Source of the DNA: Mactra quadrangularis
Taxonomy: Eukaryota > Mollusca > Bivalvia > Venerida > Mactridae
Assembly: GCA_025267735.1 (NCBI GenBank)
Contig: CM046299.1
Coordinates: 34,672,887 to 34,736,886 of the forward strand
Direction of reading: 5' to 3'
Length of the DNA stretch: 64,000 nt
Shown: piece by piece, positions 1-13,000 of the stretch
Position numbering within the stretch: position 1 is the stretch's first letter
How the letters are laid out: the number at the start of each line of letters is the position of its first letter
Translations under genes and position numbers: made by a program
Notes under the pieces: generated by a model
What the model was told of the DNA's origin: nothing
What the model saw: the letters and a program-made list of their open reading frames with translations, nothing else
Database searches by the model: none

Positions 1-946
1 GCTAACTAACTGATAAGCGTATCGATTAATGTCTGAACTGGTTACCATTATCACAAATAGCGAGCGCGTGGATAGTGTCCATGACGTAACGAATCTATTT
101 TTAGTAACACTTAGTAACACTTTTTGTCATTTTTACTCGCCATCGAACGTACGTATTTTTGAACAAAGGTTCATTTTATATGTGTCGTTTTAGACTGAAC
201 TTAAAATTAATCTTTTTTCTTTTGATATAAGCAGCAAATGATTTTACGAGGGGAAAATGGTATGCTAGCATTGTTTTGAGGACATGTGAAAAACTCGCTT
301 CCGCGCCGAGCCTTTACCCTTTCGCATGGCCGACTGCACATTGTATTGTTTAAGTTAGGGGTACAATTAGTGGGTCAAGCGTGTTATTTAATCCTCGCCA
401 ACGTGTCGTAAACATAATTTGCTAGTCACGGTCGTAAAACTGCCCAAGGCAACGTTCTACTGGAGCCTGTTAGATCATTACGTACTGTCGATCCTGATTG
501 GCTAATCGACTTTCGATGTTGAGGAACGACGCTCTGATTTGCTGTGGGTGTAAACTAGGCGGAGCGTAATCAATAATTGACGTCGACACGATATTATTCA
601 AACACCGAAATCGGAAATACTCGGCGAAGTGGACTTCTCCTTAAAGTTTTGATAGGGCGAAATGGTAACACACAAGGCGACATTATCGCCCGAATCGCCC
701 TCGCGGCCGAGCCCTGCTATAAAATATATTACAATAACAATAAAGTATTCACTTTGTATTTTTTCCTCAAGGTCTAAAGATTACAAAAATATGATAAAAT
801 ATTCAGATGGTATATACTATTGTGTTCAATAAAACTTATTTATAATTGACAAATAACTACATTGCACGTTTTATGACAATATATGATGGTAAAAAGTATT
901 GATTATGATGTATGTATATTTCTAGAATAATTAAGATAATACACAC
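1..946. other. DEPDC5 intron and left edge, no feature recognised
   Basis: Positions 1-720 are less AT-rich than most of the window, with CpGs and short direct repeats (for example AACACTTAGTAACACTT near 105-121). The open frame 577-777 has no recognisable motif. I found no DEPDC5 exon here on the minus strand. Confidence 0.5.
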
Positions 947-1008
947 CTATGATTCATCCAATGTGGTATATTATAATCATCACCTACTTCAGCTAATGTC
1001 TTCTGATT
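947..1008 (-). CDS. DEPDC5: DEPDC5 exon 14, last one in the window
   Basis: 62 bp encoding [20 protein letters not shown], matching vertebrate [13 protein letters not shown]. Donor ATAG|GTGTGT. As in exon 4, the usable acceptor is AAG lying 4 nt past a CAG; the CAG would put TAA first in the phase-0 frame. A tRNA-derived SINE begins about 36 bp away in the upstream intron. The next exon (SFYTSK-type segment) is not visible in 1-946. Confidence 0.92.
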
Positions 1009-4000
1009 CTTACTGTGAAACTATAATATAAATATCATATAAAACTTTATTTATTTATTTTGTTGGGTTTAACGCCATACCAACACATTGTATAGGTCAT
1101 ATAACTGCGTCCAGCGCACCTAACCTAGCTTTCCTAGACCCTTGTCTATAACCAGTACTCACCTACCCTTCCACAAGGCTGGAAACTTCTCTATATACAT
1201 TGTTAGTGGAGGAAAATTGACATAACTGTCAAATTTTCATGGAAGGGTTCAACCTCCCTTGGTGGGATTCGAACCCATACCCCCTAGATTTAAATCCTGG
1301 TGTGCTACCAACTGCGCTACCAACCCACTTTATATAAAACAATATATATAAATATATATAATTACAAAACAATATATAATATCATAATCATTTTAACACA
1401 ACTTATACTGTATACAATCTTAAATTTCAACAAAATGATACAAGATCATGTGTCAAATGTTTATTTTTGTGCATACTTTATGTATCATTATCTATAGATC
1501 TACAGTTGTTTTAGTTATTGGGTATACATGTTTACCATTCTATACGAAGTCAATGAAAACATCTCCATACTAACACACAAAACTCATCACACAAATCAGC
1601 ATTTTGGTACATACAGAATATAGTGCATCGTATGGAGACAAAATCATTGTAAATTTTTATGTTTTTGATACATTCATCACTAAATTGTTTAAACTATAGG
1701 AATATCAATCCATAGATATAAAGAATGTTTAAACCTCAATGGGTATCTATCTATAATACCGTGTATTCTACTTTTGTTTTCAAATGGATGTGTAAAGAAT
1801 GACAAATGTAAAACACTTTAAGTATAGAGGTAAAAGGATCACTTTAAATTTTTTTGTCACATGTAACATATATACATATACATGTAATATATATTGGATA
1901 TCAATATTATATCTATTAGCCACAATAAAAATATTCAATATGTTCAGTACAGTTGGATTTGGAAATGATTATGGAATGTAAACTTTACCAGATGTTTTCA
2001 GATAAACATTTTTACACAAGATGCTACATACAAAGGTCAGTAGAACAGTTAGTAAAAAAAATGGGGTATATACTGCCATGATACATATCATTGACATGTC
2101 ATATCTCAAAATACTTCAACGCAATTGTTATTGACACTAGATGCCCTACTATACAGGTTTTTATGGAAAAATCTGGATAACAAGAATATGTGAAAAAATA
2201 CTAACTTTAAATAAAGGTGCTGCATGTAGTGGCTGTTCACCCATACAAACTAAATCACTTCCAACACCTGAAACAACATTCAATGATAATCAATGTATAA
2301 TCAATTATTATTTTTTACCTCAAATAACTACAGTTCTATAGCAGTTAGCTCAATAGACCAGGTTTTTTACAAGTTCAAAAATATTAGAAATTTTCTCCAA
2401 CAATTTGATAGTTAAAGTTAAAAAAAAGTTTAGGTGTGGTTTAAAGACTGCTTTCATATATATGTTCAACTGACTTAACAATCTTGTAAGATAACTCCTG
2501 ATCATTGAAATCACTTTCAAGACGATCCCTCCCATACCCATTTACACTTGGGTGGAGTTGAACAATTGTAGGTTGATTTCTTGCTCAAGGAAATTAGCTG
2601 TGCCCCTAGTGGAGATCGAACCTGGTGCCTCTCGATTCCTAAGTGCGCATCCTACCACTGAATGACAGTTCCTACAGCTTTGAATCCTAAAAAATATACT
2701 CCTTCAACTTTTCTATAGAGAGAAAATTGAGCCATCACAAAACTGAAGAAAAACAAGTAATATAATCATTCTAATGAAGACTATACATGATAAATATAAG
2801 ATATACAAACCACAATCAATAGTTCTTTGTTTAGTTATATTAGTTAATTCTCTATCCACTTCAAACACTCCAGCGCCAGGTGTAATAACAACAGCTACTT
2901 TACCAGTACGATCAAAATTACGATCTAAGTAATACTTCTCAAATACTGAATAATATAAAATGTCAACATTTATACATATATTAAGTATTCAGTCACTGTG
3001 AAACTCAACAGTTTATTACTGGACAGTAGATCCTGTGAAGATCAAAATTTTACAGGACCTAACCAAATCTTACAGGACTGCAGACAAATTTACCTATTCA
3101 AATGTAGATAAGATCAATTTAAATGTAAACCTGCAGATCTAGAAGGACCTTCTAATTTTTACAGGATTTGTCTGTCGTTCTGCCATGTTTTGCAGTGACT
3201 CATATCGAGGGTTGCCCGCAAGACTGTAGTAGCTTGCTCTCTAAGGTAATGTACTTACTACACGGGTGAGCTCAGATCAGGGTAAGAATCACTACCAGGG
3301 CTTTGTTATAACCCAGGCTACAAAACTGGATAAGAAATATCACTTGTATTTTATTTTTATCATATTGTTGAGATTTTCAGCTTTCTGGCAGTATATAACA
3401 TTGTATGCCTTGATAAAAGGTAAAGTCAGTGTACTTGATAATCCTTTAAAAAAATAGCATTTTTTAGCAATTTCAATGTTGCAGCCAATTTTTACTATTT
3501 TTTAGAAAGAAATGTAAGAAAGCCAAGAAAGTGTGTAAAAGTAATGTTAAGATTTCTGGAAAAATGAAGGTTCTATGAAATAAATACTTTTTACCGTATT
3601 TAAATCGGGCAAAAATTGTGCCAATTATATAGCATAGTATAAATGTATTTATCGTTATGCTTTGCTATATTTTGACCATTATGAATAAGACATGATGAAT
3701 TGTACTTAAAACAAGACAAACATCCACTTTTCAATTAGATAACTACAAAACAACAATGTAGTTGTGAAAAAATATAAGTGGTTTTGTCAAAAATTTGGTT
3801 CATTTTATTTCATCAAACCTGAAATGTAGTGATTTTTTTGGTAGAGTCCGTATACCAACTTTCAACATGATACAGATGTAACAATTGCCATTTATATCAA
3901 ATGATTCTTTCATTATCTATTACATAATAATGAAAAATAAACAAAAATATGATTAACAGCAGTTGCAGAAAACTTGGGGAAAAAATATTCCGCGCAAAAC

Positions 4001-7000
4001 TTTGTCCGTAGACCGTAGAGTCCATAGACCTATTATTTCAGGACCTATAAAACTAGTTAATAACACTTATATAACAATTCTTTTTACTTAATTTGATAAA
4101 TCTTTTCTAAGATATTATGTTTTAACTTTATATTTGTAACTGTTTCAAGTGATTTTTGATTTTTATAATTATGTGTCATAGTTTACACGATAAACAGTAA
4201 AAGATACATTTGATGTACGCTTAAAGTGCCAATAGTATGAACCAAAATGTTTATAGTATACTTATTTTACATCCCAATATAAATTAAAACTATAGGGATA
4301 CAAAATAGATAATTAATGGATGGTTTATGTGCTTATAAATGAAGATAGTAAAAAGGTCTACGGACTCTACATAAACTTGATTTCTGCATTTTATCATTAT
4401 TTATAAGCATATGTTTGGTTTGATGTCCAAACATAGAAAACAATGTTGGTTGATCAAAATCTTTAACCATTGTTATAGCAACTGGTATTCCTTTTTTCTC
4501 AGTAATTTTCAGATAGATTATGATGATTTTTTCTCAAAATTGACTATTTTGTGACTTCCAGACCCTATTCTTGTAAGTGATCACCATTCAAAATACATCT
4601 GTAAATGTATGTACTGACTTAATAGATTATTTTAAAAGCAAGCAATCGATTCTAGTTAAGTTTTATTAATTTTACAATTATTTGAATACCACTACCTCCA
4701 AATTTTTCATTTTTCAAGCAAAATGTATGACTAAGTGTATCACAAATACGCTGTAAAGCTAGTTTGCTGCATTTTTGACATTGTTAAACCATAAATTAAA
4801 TTAGTGTAAGGGTTGTACTAATAAACTTAATTAAAAAACTTTTTGTGCTTCTCATATTTGAAAACAGTTACTAATTAATGAACTTTGGTTAAAAGCATTA
4901 AAAATCATGATTTTGTTCTATTAAAGTATTCAAACTTAATATCTTCATAAAATTAGTTATAACATAAATAAGAAATAGCAACACTGCTTTAATATCAGCA
5001 ACTATTAAGAAAACTTAAAAAAATATATATGTAAAAATTTAACATATAGCCAGTTTCCATGGAAATCATTTAAAAAATAGATTTTACATTAATTGTGTAT
5101 TTTTAAGTGAAATGTTGATGAAGAAAATGGATTTTCATTATCAAAAAGTATTGTCTATGAAATGTGTTTCAAGTACCAAGATAACCTTAACCTACATATA
5201 GTCAGATATATCTAGTCTTATCAATATGCCTCTGTACTCATAGGAATTTTAATTCAGAGATCTAGGTAGGAAATTCTTTTCTTAATTAAGTAAAATAAGT
5301 TAATTCAAAGTCAAATTCATATGAACTGACAATATTGCTTGACTACTATCTGCATGTTTTTGATAGTTTATGTCTGAAATAGAAAACAAAGTTGAAATAT
5401 AATTGTTTTTTTTTCAAAAATGATATACATTTGACACATTTCATAACCGTGTAGAGAAATCTACAGATGTGAGAAACAAATAGGCTTAAACTAAGCCAGC
5501 CGGTTCTCAGCATTAAAAGCACCAACAGAAGGGTTTTAATCAAATTCAGTTAAGTTTGGCTATTTGAGAACTTGCAATTGTAATCTATGGGAGGAAACAT
5601 TAAATTGAAAGTGCTGACTTATAATTGTTTGTTAAAATTACTTGTTTGTGTCAATTTGTTTTACATAAAATGTTTCAGATTATGAAGTTAAAACCTGGTA
5701 AATTGGAAAATACTCAATTTGAATTTTGAATATTGCTCAATCTAATGCTATCTGGAGGAGAAAATGAGTAGTTTACTTATTTATAAACTGATATCAATTA
5801 TTATTTTCATGTCATTTAGCCATCTACCAACACCTATGAACTATAAAAGTTGAACTTTGACCTAAACTTTGTTCATTAAATGTCATTCTAGTTATTCATT
5901 GATATTTGTAGCGTCCATATACCAGGTTACTTTGTTGGATTAATTGACTGAGACCTTTTTCTGTTTAAGAAGAGCTGATTTTTTAAATAATTATATAATT
6001 TGTTATTGTTGAGGATGATAATGACACCATGATATGTTAATTTTAACCACAAATGATAGTTTCAATTTGATTGTTAATATGTATGTTATGTCAGTTTACT
6101 TAATTTTCTTTATATTGAGAATAATCCGATAAATATTAATAGTTGAGTACTTAAAGTATTTTATTCATAAACTATAATCAAATGACTTGCCCAAAAAATG
6201 AAATAACTCACATAAAATTGATAATAGATTTAATCTTTATGAAATCTTTTCATATACAAGATTGGTAGAGTCCGTATACTTTTAAGATCTAAATGTAAAT
6301 CTCTAATTTATGTAAACAAGATACAATTTAGCCCTTGAAGATTTTTATTTTTCCTATCTATAATGGCCAAATTGTTTGTCTTTTGTTGAATTGTAACATT
6401 ATCTTTGTTGTATATTGCATAAAAAAATTAAAAGATTCAGTGTAATTTTCATAAAAAAGCTGTGTGACCATCATGACATACATTTTTTATTTTTGGAAAT
6501 AATTTTTCATTCCCAAGTAATACTCATGTTTGTTACATCATGTTTCAAATTTTTAAACTGTTCCTAGTTCATAAACAATAAATGTTTTGTGAAAAAAGCT
6601 TTGTTTTTGTAACTATTGTAGAGTCTGTATACTTAGATACCTGCCTTATGATAAATGGTGATAACTTGTTTATCTGACAAGGTATTGTAATACCGTTTGA
6701 AAGAAATATTCCAGACACCCAATACTTTCATTGCAATACAAAATCAAAGTGATCATACAAAGTTCATTTTTTTGCAATTGTGCAACATGCTGTCCTACCC
6801 TGATCTGAGCTCACCCGTACAGTCTTGCCGGCAAGCCTCGATATAGTATTGTTATAAAGATCACATTGTCTTGTGTAACAAATTTATCATAGTTGAAACA
6901 AACTATAATTGTAATAATGATAAGATATTTATATCTGATACAATAAGAGAAGAGAGCATGAACATATGGTAACAGTGTTAGACTGGGAATGATAGGATAC

Positions 7001-10000
7001 CAAGCTCTGTGATGGTTTGAATCCCATTCAAAATCTACCACTGTTTCCTCAAGTAAGACACTTGAATTAGGAATAGACTCAAGTTATAAATATTAAGTTG
7101 TTTCCCATTCAGTCACACAATATGTACGTTAGTTCTTGCCACGCATGTAGTATGTAATATTTCTTTCTGACCAAGTTTTGTTTGTCACAAGTAACAAAGT
7201 TCTGATAAATAAATCCAATGTTTTGTTTTGTTTAAATTAATTGAGGGTCTGTCAGCTCCATAAGGATGCATTATGTGCAGACCCCATAAATCCCATGATT
7301 ATTGGCATATAAGATTACAAGCAGGTATAAATGTATAAAAAGGTTTTCACTGTATTATTGTATGTAAGCTCAAGTTAAACATTACTTACAATTTAAAGTC
7401 ATATTTAAAGTTTCTAGAAAGTTTCCTTCAGCAGCTGTAGAGTTGTAAGCTTTAGGAACTTTATAACCATGTCTTCTATGATAGTTTAATACACGTGTAG
7501 GATATTCATAAAATATCTTCCTTAATTGTTTGATTGTTTCTCTCCATTCTTCATAACGTTCATTTTGTACAACTATCCTGAAAATATCGTAAACAAAGAA
7601 TATATACAATAATCTGTACATGACTTTCTTTCATATTGTGATATATAGTAGACTGATTTGACTTAAAACAAGCCAAAACATTCTAGCTAGCTGTACCAAT
7701 ACTCTAAAACCACAGGACATTCTAGTCACAACTTCTTAATAATAAAAATTATAACTCATTATGCATACTTAAACATTAACTGGTCATAATTCTGCATTTT
7801 TACCTGTCTGTACCCTCCTTCAAAATGGCCGCCACAGCCTTGAAATCGGCGTTTTTTAACATGATTTAGTAAATTTCACTAAAGAAAAGTTGTCCCCAAA
7901 AATGACCTTTTTTCCATGCCTCCCACATCAGAAGATGTCTCAGGGGGGATCCCAAAGAGATGATGTGTCCCCCTTTGTTGCAGGGGTTTGAAGGGGGCAC
8001 AGCGCCCCTCATCCCCAGAAAAAAATAGAGTCAATAAGTGCAGAAAAATGGCGCATAATGCTGATAAGAAAACATGTTTTCTGTCATTGAAAACACTTGG
8101 CACTTTAGACATCAATTTTGGAAAATATTAACTAATGAAATGCAAAGTTTAGGTTCGAAAAAGAGCAAAAATTGCATTTTTTCACTTTTTGCTCATGTAA
8201 TGATTAACCTTAATCATTTTATAATTATATCAAAACATTTTACTTTAGTCGACCTCACCTGTTCACATAAATAACCGTATTTACATTATGGAATGGGTAA
8301 CAGCTAGTTTTCCGTACCGAAAATGGACGGTTTTGTAAACGATGAAACAAGTCTACAACAAGCAACACCTCTGTAGAGCAACACTTTTTGCAAACTCCGC
8401 GGGATGTGGCTCTGCAGAGGTTGCACTGTGTTTTAGAATAAAATTCTAACATAATAAAGTTCTATATTAAAACAAAATCCATGAAATATTCCTGGATAAA
8501 TACCTCAAATGTATGTCTAAATTGAAAATATGCAAAAATGTTAACAATGATATGACTCTATATTATTACCTGTAAAAGTCTTCATAAAATCTACCTTGAT
8601 GATCTTTTTGTAAACATTCCTGCATCCATTGTGGAAACTCTTCTAAAATATAATAACATAATACTGTCTACATTATGTAATAACATTTACACCAAATATC
8701 ATAAAATTAATGCGTAAATACAAAATCATTATTAAATGTAATTAAAAAACATAGTAAAATTTTAAGAAAAAAACATGGTATTCAACAAGGTCAATATTAT
8801 TAAGCACAAAATATTTGATCAACATTTTAAAATCCAAAATTAGAGAAGTCTATGAAACAAGAGCAGTCCACTTACAGCACCCTAAACTATTCGGGGTTAT
8901 CATGTAAACAAAATTTATTGTTGATAGGCAATCATGTTGTGAGACATGTGTGAAGTTTCAAGTGAACCCCTTTAATAGTTGCAAAGATAAAACGTTGCAT
9001 AAAACATAGTATAAAAGGGCCATTACTCAGTCAAAGTAAAAATTCATGCTAGTGTAATGCAACTTGAATGCTGACCTGCAAAAGTAAACCTGTAAATATG
9101 TACGAAAGTTTTACGCCAATCCAGTTAGTGTATCAAAGATATAAAAAATATTAAAATGTTGTTTAAAGCTTAAACATGCAGTCTTACGCCAATGCACAGG
9201 TGAATAAGACAGCCCCACTATTCCCTAAAAACCAAACAATTTAATACCAGGAGCATAATAATACACAAAGAAGACATCTTGATGTGAAAGAAGCTAAATA
9301 TATTAGTTTTAGACCTTATTGAATGGAACAGAACAGACCTTTATTTTCTCAAATCATGAAACATGATACATGAGCAATAACATTAATCAATAATAATAAT
9401 GCAATGTAATATAATATAATACCAAAGAGATCAAAATTAGATGCATATACAAAATGTAAAACGGATTCATATAGTTGTGTAGGGGGAACGAGGGGAGAGG
9501 GTAGTGGGTAGAAAGTTATTTTCTTGTAAACAAAATTACAAAATACAAAAAGGAGATCAAAATTTCAAGCATATAAAATGGGTTTATATTGTTGTATAGG
9601 GAGGAAGAGAAGAAACAAGATGACTTAAAGCATTTTTCTTTGTAACTAGAGCTTAAGAAAATGTTAAACTGGAAATCCCTTTGGGTGTCAATTCATCAAC
9701 AGTCTTCAATGACTACCATACATCATATTCTAGATAATTCTACATGACATCTATAGTACCTTCTGATCTCATGACTTCACAGTAGATTTTTGATATTTTT
9801 TAGTGTTGCTTACTTCCTATGGTAATGTTGTAAGTTAAACTAATACCTCTCAATTAATAATGAAGTTCAAAACATAACAGCACACATAAGAGAAATACAA
9901 ACCTCTAGATTGAGCTTCATAAAATGTTCTAGAAAACATTACTATAGTAACATCATGTAAACAACTCTGTTCCTGAAATAAAACAATATTCTAACATAGG

Positions 10001-13000
10001 CATGTGCGCTTTCACTCTTCATTTAATGTGACGTCATCTATACTCTAATAATGAACAAAATATACCTTGTGACAACTGTTATAATTTTATTCCCCACGTT
10101 AAATGAGCTAAACTGAAAATAATGGTTTATAAGGGATTGACTTTAACAGGACCTTGGATGGAAAAATAGTTCTAAAAATATATATCTTCTCTAGTGATAT
10201 AATTTGTGATGTTAGAATCAAAATAATGTACAGTTGTCTATATTTTACTGATAATTAAAATATAGGCACTCGTTTGATGTGTTAATTAAATCACTAGTGC
10301 TAAAGCACTCATGATTTCATCATATGTGCATCAAAGCTTGTGCCTATATTTTAATAATCAGTAAAATATAGACAACTGTATGTTATTTCTTAAATATAAT
10401 ATAGAGAGAAAACTATCATGAAAATATACCAGAAATAACAATATAACATGTTGTTTAAGTACATGTAAAGTATTATATAACCCTATCAATGTTTCATTTA
10501 TAAGTAACATTATATATCTATTAAACACTTTTTTCATTACAAATAACATTCCTAAAAATGTAACACATAACAGTTGTTCACATAGACCAACATCTACAAC
10601 AATAGCTACAAATGATGACCTAATTACCTACACCACTCAATGACTACATCTAATGGAATTAAAGGTAATATAGTGTTATCACATCCCTTCTACACAATTG
10701 TATGCCTGCATATGTCTTGCACAGCCAGCAACTAACATCTAACAACAGCTGTATTGTGGCACAGCTGCGTTTAAGAAAAATTGTACTTTAGATTAGAAAT
10801 ATTGTCAAGGACATGACATGGATACTGCTTTAGCACTGCATTTTAAAACAAGAGCACCGCTAGGCAGAGCATTATATGCTCGAAAGTGTGTTTTTTTAGT
10901 TAAGATGAAGCATTTGTAAGACATGAAAATATTTCATATGAATATCATATTATGAATAATTGTGGAAAAACAAAGTAAAGAAAAAAGATACCATGGACAA
11001 TCCTCCCATGAAGTTTGAATACTGTGGGCCAAATGAAACTTAAGTTATGCTCCGGAAACTGTTTTCAGTTTTAAGGTAATAGTGACCTTGACCTTTGACC
11101 TTGTGACCCCAAAATCAATAGGGGTCTTCTACCCGATATGGACAATCATCGTATGAAGTTTAAATATTGTGGACCAAATGGAACTTAAGTTATGCTCCGG
11201 AAACTGTTTTCAGTTTTAAGGTAATAGTGACCTTGACCTTTGACCTTGTGACCCCAAAATCAATAGGGATCTTCTACCCAATATGGACAATCATCGTATG
11301 AAGTTTGAATATTGTGGACCAAATGGAACTTAAGTTATGCTCCGGAAACTGTTTTTAATTTTAAGGTAATAGTGACCTTGACCTTCGACCTTGTGACCCC
11401 AAAATCAATAGGGGTCTTCTACCCGATATGGATAATCATCCTATGAAGTTTGAATATTGTGGGCCAAATGGAACTTAAGTTATGCTCCGGAAACCAAATT
11501 GCTAACGGACGGACGACGGCCAGACAGACGGACGGATGCCAGGGGGTATAACATAATATGTCCGAAATTCTTCCGAGCATATAAAAACAAAGAAAAATAG
11601 ACCTATTCCTAAATGTGATTAAATACCTTCCAACGTGTGTTACTCAAGAAACAATCTGATTAAAACCCGATCTAAAATTTCCGCTCGCCTACTCGCTAAT
11701 TTAGATCTGGCTAATTTTCAAACGAACGTGACCTTTTCTCATCATAATATTCATGACAAAATTGTTATGATACGTAACTTGTTTACATTGTCTACGTCAC
11801 ACAATTTTAAATGAGCTGCCCAAACCCAGACTGTGAATAATACCTCTGTTAAATTGGCATACAAACATTGGTCTAAAAATTGAAATTACGTAATCAAAAT
11901 GTGATTAATAGTGTTTTCATCTAGATGAAAGCTACACATTGATTGGTCGACACAAAGTTCATCTTGACGTGACCTTCCACGGAGACAGTAGAGATCCTGT
12001 ACGACAATACTCTACAGGATATCTGTTTACGGAGATTGGTCAAGAAATTGAGTGCTGAGAAAATGAGTGGACAAGACTTTTAATCTAAGGGCCACTTTTT
12101 TGTTGACCGGGGTTTATTTAGCATGAAATTAAACAAAAAATAGTAAAATATATATGCGAAAGAGACATAAATTAATTCTATACTAAGTATTTATCAACCT
12201 TCCATTTAGCATATAGATCAGTAAGAAATCCATTGACAGCTTTCTCAAAGTATAAATCACCATTGATATCAAATTCCCACATTTCTGAACTCATCTGTAT
12301 AAATATCTGTACAACAGCTGTAGTAGATCGAAATACTATCTGTAAAATACAATAATATACAAAACACAGTAAAATAAAACCAAGAAGGTTAAGATGACTT
12401 GCTCATCAGTGTTCAGTTCTTATGTATGGCACTTTTCTTTTTCATAGTGCTACAGTGACAGGTTGTCTTCCTTTTTTGAATAGGAAAATCATTGGTAGAT
12501 TTTCCAGGGTGTTAGAAAAAAGGTAAATAGCCTTGAGTAGGTATCATGTAAATCTGAGAAGAATTAAAGTACTTACAGCTTTTTAAAACTCTGAGTAAAG
12601 GTGGATTTTTACAGTTTTTTTTCTTGAAACCGTAGCATTTGGGATGTCATAGTCAAGTGGTTTTGCTACATTCAAAGTCAAATTAGAACTGTAAGTACCA
12701 ATTAAAAGAGCATTCTACCAAACGTTTGTTTACTAGAAACTCCACAAGATGTTACATAGATAGGAGACTTTAAGTCTTTGACCAATCAACAGCAGTTTAT
12801 GGACAGCACAATCAACTATTTAGAGTGCTTGTGTAACAACTTCTGACCTCCAATTTTCAAAGTGAACCCAAAAGATGAAATGTTGCACCACAAATTTTAA
12901 CCAATTATAATTATGTTGTTCTAAATTCATGACCAGACAGACACTGTAAAAAATAAGATTAAAAACAACAAATGTCAAATAATTATAACAGTTTAGTTAA

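Noticed and set aside
1265..1322. A tRNA gene on the minus strand
   Set aside because: A and B boxes are good, but the sequence continues into a SINE body and AATA-rich tail, so it is the head of a retroposon.
7879..8115. 78-codon minus-strand frame in the GC-rich repeat, and 21199-21495 and 21843-22139
   Set aside because: The frame is not the same in the three repeat copies, and translations differ, so coding conservation is absent.
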